Below are positions 27,675-32,127 of a DNA stretch of 32,127 nucleotides, one piece after another. The notes beneath the pieces are model-generated. The model had not been told where the DNA came from. It worked only from the letters and a program-made list of their open reading frames with translations, and ran no database searches. This DNA is from Thermoplasmata archaeon. Lineage in GTDB: Archaea > Thermoplasmatota > Thermoplasmata > RBG-16-68-12 > JAGMCJ01. Where the stretch lies: contig JAGMAI010000095.1 of assembly GCA_023130895.1 (NCBI GenBank), positions 1 through 32,127 of the forward strand, written 5' to 3'. Numbering within the stretch: the stretch's first letter is position 1; each line of letters opens with the position of its first letter. The translations under genes and the position numbers were made by a program.

Positions 27675-28193
27675 GTGCGGTTCATGGGGCTGCCGAAGGA
27701 CATTCTGAGGTCCCGCGTGAGAAACGAGGTCCTGATGTGTCAAAGGAATCTCAGGCACGCCATTTCGGTCTCTGATAGGACTCTTCAGTCCTTCCCCATG
27801 GAGGTGAACCTGACGCTCGTGAAGACCCCCGGACCCATCTGGAAGGATGACACGATAAAGCATCGATTCACACACAAGCTGTCGATTCTGATAACTGAGG
27901 AGTATCCGTACGAGAAGCCCATCGTCAAGTGGAGGTCAGACGTGTTCCATCCCAACATCATGCTTCCTGGTGATGGTGGATACGTATGCACCAGGCTCTT
28001 GGACGACTGGAGTTTCAACTCGACCCTGCTCACGTTCGTCAAGGGAATCGAAACGCTGCTGACCAGTCCCAACCCCGCGAACCCCTTCGGTAGCGACTCG
28101 TGCACGCGGGCCGCTCAGTACTTCAACACTCACGAGTACAGCCCGCCAAATGTGATTGAGGATTCCAGGAATAAGCCGAAGATTCTGGGATGA
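27675..28193 (+). CDS. E2-like ubiquitin-conjugating (UBC-fold) protein
   Basis: YPYEKPIVKWRSDVFHPNIMLPGDGGYVCTRLLDDWSFNSTLLTFVKGIETLLTSPNPANPFGSDSCTRAAQYF: HPN motif and catalytic-type Cys; abuts the Ub-like stop codon. Confidence 0.92.
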   Translation: MRFMGLPKDILRSRVRNEVLMCQRNLRHAISVSDRTLQSFPMEVNLTLVKTPGPIWKDDTIKHRFTHKLSILITEEYPYEKPIVKWRSDVFHPNIMLPGDGGYVCTRLLDDWSFNSTLLTFVKGIETLLTSPNPANPFGSDSCTRAAQYFNTHEYSPPNVIEDSRNKPKILG

Positions 28194-28196
28194 CCC

Positions 28197-28832
28197 ATGA
28201 AGCGCCCGCGCGTTGTGAGCGAAAGGAAGAGAGCCATTCTTGAGCGGTCGCCACCGCCGTCGAATCGGTCCAGGCCCCATTTCTGGCTCAAGGATGAGAG
28301 TAGACGCGAAATCGAGGAAGCACTCGCGGGAACAGGGCCACTTCCTTTGTACATCTCAAAGACCGCCGAGGCAGAGATGAGGAATCACAGCGTCTCTTCC
28401 GGGAATCAGAACCTCGAAGCGATGGGTCTCCTTCTGGGTGACGTCTTCGCTCACTCAAAGAAATCCTACACCGTGGTCAAGAACGTCGTTACGACGGACC
28501 TCCAGGCATCAGGCGTCTCTGTGAGTTTCCACAGGAACGGGTTCGAAACGCTCTTCGATCGCCTCGACGAGGCGGATTTCGATTATGTCATTGTGGGCTG
28601 GTACCACTCCCACCCCGGATACACTTGCTTCATGTCGCCCAAGGATATTGAGACGCAGCGGCGGATGTTCAGGGAGGACTTTCACTTCGCGGTTGTCCTG
28701 GACCCGTTGAAGTTGCAGATCGAGGCTTTCACACTCTACGGGGAGGGTTGCATATCCGTACCCTTCGCGGTCTACTGGGAGGAACACGAAGATCCGTACG
28801 GAAGGAAGAAGCTCTCGCTCAAACCCAGATAG
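28197..28832 (+). CDS. JAB1/MPN/JAMM metalloprotease (Rpn11-like)
   Basis: EAMGLLLGDV...VGWYHSHPGYTCFMSPKDIETQ: JAMM HxH-x(10)-D with upstream Glu; starts 3 nt after the E2 stop. Confidence 0.93.
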   Translation: MKRPRVVSERKRAILERSPPPSNRSRPHFWLKDESRREIEEALAGTGPLPLYISKTAEAEMRNHSVSSGNQNLEAMGLLLGDVFAHSKKSYTVVKNVVTTDLQASGVSVSFHRNGFETLFDRLDEADFDYVIVGWYHSHPGYTCFMSPKDIETQRRMFREDFHFAVVLDPLKLQIEAFTLYGEGCISVPFAVYWEEHEDPYGRKKLSLKPR

Positions 28833-29370
28833 CGTGTCTGCCTCTCATCTTGGACTCCGTTTCCTTCCTCCTCTCCATTATGTGCGCGATGATCCCGTCC
28901 AAGAAAACGAGCGCAGAATCCTCGAACAGAGTGCCGAGCGGGGCGAGAGCCGCGGTCTCATCATCTGGCTCGGGATCCAGAACGACCACTAGGTTGGCCG
29001 CGTGTGCGAGTTTGGAGGTCCTCCTACTGGTCATCACTATTACCTTTGCCCCGACTCGTCTGATGATGTTCGCTGTCTGAATTGCCGACATGGTCTCGCC
29101 CGTGTTCGAGATGATCAGCGCAACATCGGTGTCGTCCACGATCGGGGTCGTTGTCTCACCGATGAAGAAGACTTTGAAGCCGAGCTGAACCAGGCGTATG
29201 GCGAAGGCCTTCCCTATCAGACCGGACCTGCCAGCACCATACATAAACACCTTGTCTGAGGACAGTAGCAGTCTGATGATTTCCTCGATAGTCTCTTTGT
29301 CCCCGTTCGCGAGGATTTCGGTTATCTTCTTCGCGATGTATTGCGATGATGCAGTTGCCCTGCTAGTCAC
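28819..29370 (-). CDS. hxlB: 6-phospho-3-hexuloisomerase (SIS domain)
   Basis: DKVFMYGAGRSGLIGKAFAIRLVQLGFKVFFIGETTTPIVDDTDVALIISNTGET. Confidence 0.88.
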   Translation of the reverse strand: MTSRATASSQYIAKKITEILANGDKETIEEIIRLLLSSDKVFMYGAGRSGLIGKAFAIRLVQLGFKVFFIGETTTPIVDDTDVALIISNTGETMSAIQTANIIRRVGAKVIVMTSRRTSKLAHAANLVVVLDPEPDDETAALAPLGTLFEDSALVFLDGIIAHIMERRKETESKMRGRHAIWV

Positions 29371-30389
29371 TTCTTCCCCTCCTTGGCGGTCTTCGCGACC
29401 CTTCTGGCCAAGACCCTCTCTAATATGACCTTCATGTACATCGCGTCATGTTCCAGGAGTGGCGAACCGGAGATAAGTGTGATGTCGTAGTTATTGTCCA
29501 GTATGCATTCGGCGAGAGGTTCGAACCTCAGATCACCCTTCTTGATCGGAGTGTATCTCAGCTCGTTCCCGTCTGCGTGCTCCACGCCGGAGAAATGCGT
29601 GTGGAAGTGCCCCCTCACGTGCTTCTTGAACTTGTCGAAGAGCTTCTGGAAATCTTCGCTGGTCCTCAGCGAGCCGCCTTCCCGCGAGTGTATGTGTGAG
29701 AAGTTGAGCACGGGAATGACACCTTTGTACTTCTCGCAGAGGGAGATGATCTCCTTCAGACTCCCAAAGACCTCTTGTCTTCCGCTGGACTCCAAGCCGA
29801 GTTTCGCCTTGATCCTCCTTGACCTGAACCACTTGAGAATCGAGTCGAGGTTCTTTCTGACCCTTATGCCCGCTTGCCTGTTCGTCAGGTCACCGTAGAG
29901 GCCGAGATGGGTCACCACGACCTTCGCTCCCATCTCATTGGCAAGGAGCCCGCCCCATTTGACGCTGTCCATGCTCCTCTCGCCCATGTCCTCTATTCCG
30001 ATGAGATCCATGTAGTAGGGCGTGTGAAGGCTCAGCTCGATGTCGAGGTCCCTGGACAGTCTTCCCAGCTCCACGAGTTCGTGATAATCCTTCGCTATGC
30101 CCGATGCCAGAATGTGAAGGAGGTCTCCCTTCATGACCTCCGCGTCCAGTTTGGCGATCACTTTCTTCCTGGAGCCTTCCTCTCTGACGATTTCAACAAT
30201 CAGCGCGTTCGGTATGTCCCTGGCGGCGATGCCAACCTCTTCCTCTGTGGCATGTCGTTCAACGAGCCCCACTCTGACCAGCTGAACCTCCATCGCGGTG
30301 AGACCGAGGTTGTGGACGTCCTCGATTCCATCTCGCAGGGTTCTACCTTTGCACGATAGGGGGATGCCCGCTGGGCCAAAACGTATCAT
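29367..30389 (-). CDS. Endonuclease IV-like / AP endonuclease family 2 TIM-barrel protein
   Basis: IRFGPAGIPLSCKGRTLRDGIEDVHNLGLTAMEVQLVR; VVTHLGLYGD; LGLESSGRQEVFGSLKEII; HFHTHFSGVEH. Confidence 0.8.
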   Translation of the reverse strand: MIRFGPAGIPLSCKGRTLRDGIEDVHNLGLTAMEVQLVRVGLVERHATEEEVGIAARDIPNALIVEIVREEGSRKKVIAKLDAEVMKGDLLHILASGIAKDYHELVELGRLSRDLDIELSLHTPYYMDLIGIEDMGERSMDSVKWGGLLANEMGAKVVVTHLGLYGDLTNRQAGIRVRKNLDSILKWFRSRRIKAKLGLESSGRQEVFGSLKEIISLCEKYKGVIPVLNFSHIHSREGGSLRTSEDFQKLFDKFKKHVRGHFHTHFSGVEHADGNELRYTPIKKGDLRFEPLAECILDNNYDITLISGSPLLEHDAMYMKVILERVLARRVAKTAKEGKK

Positions 30390-30469
30390 TACTCCACCAG
30401 ACTACTAACCCGAAGGTCTTACTACTTGGTACGCATTTATATTTATAGTTTTCGATATTGTGCCCTCAT

Positions 30470-30590
30470 AAACCCGTTTGTGACTTCCGATGCCACCGAG
30501 AACCTCGGTGCGCCGGACACTTGTGTCCGGGAGCTGTCCTCAACGGGCAGCTCGAAGCGCAAGACAGCGGTTGTCTGGCACGTCGGGTTT
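30470..30590. other. Multi-hairpin block (candidate structured RNA or regulatory DNA)
   Basis: Closing AAACCCG (30470-30476)/CGGGTTT (30584-30590) enclosing hairpins at 30494-30510, 30513-30530, 30531-30553 and 30562-30576; intergenic. Confidence 0.4.
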
Positions 30591-30657
30591 CGCCAGTCCA
30601 GATGGACAAAAGGTTTATATGAAGACCCTTCTTTAGACCCTCCTCAGAGGATATCCG

Positions 30658-31020
30658 ATGCCTGGCAATAGGAAATCCAATCCCAGACTATTGGAACTCA
30701 TAGAGCAGCTGAAGCGGCACTCTTACGAGAACAAAGCACCCATTTGGAAGGACACAGCCAGCAGGCTGAGCAAGCCTCGGAGGAGCTGGGCCGAAGTGAA
30801 CATCAGCAGGATATCCAGATACGCCAAGAAGGATGAGGTCATCCTCGTTCCCGGTCGGCTTCTTGGTTCCGGCAACATAGACAAGTCTGTGACCGTGGCC
30901 TCCTTTCATTCTTCCGAGACCGCAAGGAGAAAGATCACGGACTCCGGTGGCGTCATTCTGACGATTGAGGAACTAATGAACAAGAACCCAAAGGGAAGCG
31001 GTGTCAGAATAATGAGGTGA
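30658..31020 (+). CDS. rpl18e: Ribosomal protein L18e
   Basis: NPRLLELIEQLKRHSYENKAPIWKDTASRLSKPRRSWAEVNISRI; TATA-like ggtttatat at 30612-30620. Confidence 0.93.
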   Translation: MPGNRKSNPRLLELIEQLKRHSYENKAPIWKDTASRLSKPRRSWAEVNISRISRYAKKDEVILVPGRLLGSGNIDKSVTVASFHSSETARRKITDSGGVILTIEELMNKNPKGSGVRIMR

Positions 31021-31023
31021 ACC

Positions 31024-31437
31024 ATGGCTGTGATTGATGCGACTGGCTCCGTGCTTGGCAGGCTTGCCAGCGTTGTGGCCAAGAGGCTACTCGAAGGCGA
31101 GGAGATCGTTGTGGTCAATGCCGAGCATGCTATCATCTCTGGGGGCAGAGTATCCGTGTTCAACGAATACAAGGTGATAAGGGACATAGGTAGCCAGATG
31201 TCAGGTCCCTTCTTCCCGAGAATGCCGGACAAGATCGTGACGAGAACGATTAGAGGCATGATTCCCTACCAGAAGCCCAGAGGAAGGGAAGCGTTCAAGA
31301 GGTTGAGAGTCTACATAGGCGTTCCTGACTCGTATGCCGAGTCGAGTTTGGAGAGAATCGAGGAGGCCCTCGGGAAACTGACGTGCCAGTACACGAAGGT
31401 CGGCGATCTCTCAAGGAAGCTCGGGGCCAAGTTCTAG
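31024..31437 (+). CDS. rpl13p: Ribosomal protein L13
   Basis: MAVIDATGSVLGRLASVVAKRLLEGEEIVVVNAEHAIISG. Confidence 0.95.
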   Translation: MAVIDATGSVLGRLASVVAKRLLEGEEIVVVNAEHAIISGGRVSVFNEYKVIRDIGSQMSGPFFPRMPDKIVTRTIRGMIPYQKPRGREAFKRLRVYIGVPDSYAESSLERIEEALGKLTCQYTKVGDLSRKLGAKF

Positions 31438-31445
31438 GTGGTCCA

Positions 31446-31844
31446 ATGAAAATCATCCAGACAAGCGGAAAGAGGAAGAAGGCGATTGCGCGTGCCACGA
31501 TCAAGCCCGGGAAGGGCTTGGTCAGGGTGAACAAGAGGCCAGTCGAGATATTGAGCCCGGAATTGGCCCGCCAGAAGATTCTTGAGCCCATCGTCATGGC
31601 CGGAGACAAGATCAAGAAACTGGACATCGAGGTCAACGTGCAGGGCGGGGGCATCATGGGTCAAGCAGATGCGACGCGGACCGCTATCGCCAGAGGCATT
31701 GTGGCATACCTCGAGAACAAGGAGCTGGAATTGCTCTACAAAGAACGGGACAGAACCCTGCTCGCAAGCGATCCGAGAAGGAAGATGCCCAAGAAACCGA
31801 TGGGTAGGGGCGCAAGGAAGAAAAGGCAGAAGTCCTATAGGTGA
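31446..31844 (+). CDS. rps9p: Ribosomal protein S9
   Basis: TSGKRKKAIARATIKPGKGLVRVNKRPVEIL...KKPMGRGARKKRQKSYR. Confidence 0.95.
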   Translation: MKIIQTSGKRKKAIARATIKPGKGLVRVNKRPVEILSPELARQKILEPIVMAGDKIKKLDIEVNVQGGGIMGQADATRTAIARGIVAYLENKELELLYKERDRTLLASDPRRKMPKKPMGRGARKKRQKSYR

Positions 31845-31848
31845 TTCT

Positions 31849-32040
31849 GTGATTGTACCTGTGAGATGTTTCAGCTGCGGAAAGGTTGTGGCCTCTGAGT
31901 GGGAAGAATATCAGAAGAAAATCGGGATGGGCGAGGATCCCCAGAAGGTTCTCGACTCTCTTGGACTGACCCGCTACTGTTGCCGCCGGATGCTGCTTTC
32001 GAATGCGGACACGATTGACGACGTCTTGCCATTTGGCTGA
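31849..32040 (+). CDS. rpoN: DNA-directed RNA polymerase subunit N (Rpb10-like)
   Basis: MIVPVRCFSCGKVVASEWEEYQ...LDSLGLTRYCCRRMLLSN; CFSCGK + CCRRM; GTG start. Confidence 0.95.
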   Translation: MIVPVRCFSCGKVVASEWEEYQKKIGMGEDPQKVLDSLGLTRYCCRRMLLSNADTIDDVLPFG

Positions 32041-32079
32041 ATGCGAAGCCTTTTTGTTCTACGGCCTTATGCATGGTCA

Positions 32080-32127
32080 GGGCCCGTGGGGTAGTTTGGT
32101 ATCCTTCCAGCTTGGGGTGCTGGTAAC
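32080..32127 (+). tRNA. tRNA-Pro(GGG), 5' partial, truncated by window end
   Basis: GGGCCCGTGGGGTAGTTTGGTATCCTTCCAGCTTGGGGTGCTGGTAAC; anticodon stem-loop CCAGC TTGGGGT GCTGG. Confidence 0.85.

Noticed and set aside
26583-28832. Interpretation of the Ub cassette as a CBASS or Bil defence operon
   Set aside because: No cyclase/CD-NTase, effector or other defence gene was recognised nearby and the JAMM protein is Rpn11-like; neighbours are housekeeping. Not excluded, but not supported by this window.
29515-29530. gagaggttcgaacctc resembling a tRNA T-arm
   Set aside because: Lies inside the endonuclease IV-like CDS and has no surrounding cloverleaf.
1-32127. CRISPR array or IS element
   Set aside because: No regularly spaced repeat units and no transposase-like ORF were seen; the only mobility gene recognised is the tyrosine recombinase.

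Overview
The window is archaeal chromosome: LeuRS, PheRS alpha, TrpRS, the L18e-L13-S9-RpoN cluster, MptA, HxlB, and BRE/TATA-like promoters. It is probably from a Thermoplasmata-like lineage, but that is inference. The left part (1-15.4 kb) looks accessory. It holds (i) a tightly packed same-strand operon (288-8675) with four paralogous KaiC/RecA-like ATPase domains, one further RecA-like protein, a TM-V4R protein, a zinc-ribbon/TPR/KaiC fusion and a 7TM-DUF835 protein; (ii) a tandem pair of small TPR proteins; and (iii) a poorly characterisable island ending in a tyrosine recombinase directly next to the 3' end of tRNA-Lys(CUU). The right part is mostly housekeeping but contains the most striking locus, 26583-28832: a compact E1-like / ubiquitin-like (ending exactly in Gly-Gly) / E2-like / Rpn11-type JAMM protease cassette, i.e. 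a streamlined archaeal ubiquitin-like conjugation system. Other points are a short FtsZ-like protein lacking the T7-loop/C-terminal domain next to an RHH regulator with a perfect palindrome in its leader, a probable CTG-initiated YjbQ/UPF0047 gene, and a 121-nt multi-hairpin block between two divergent promoters. All assignments come from reading motifs; no database searches were run.
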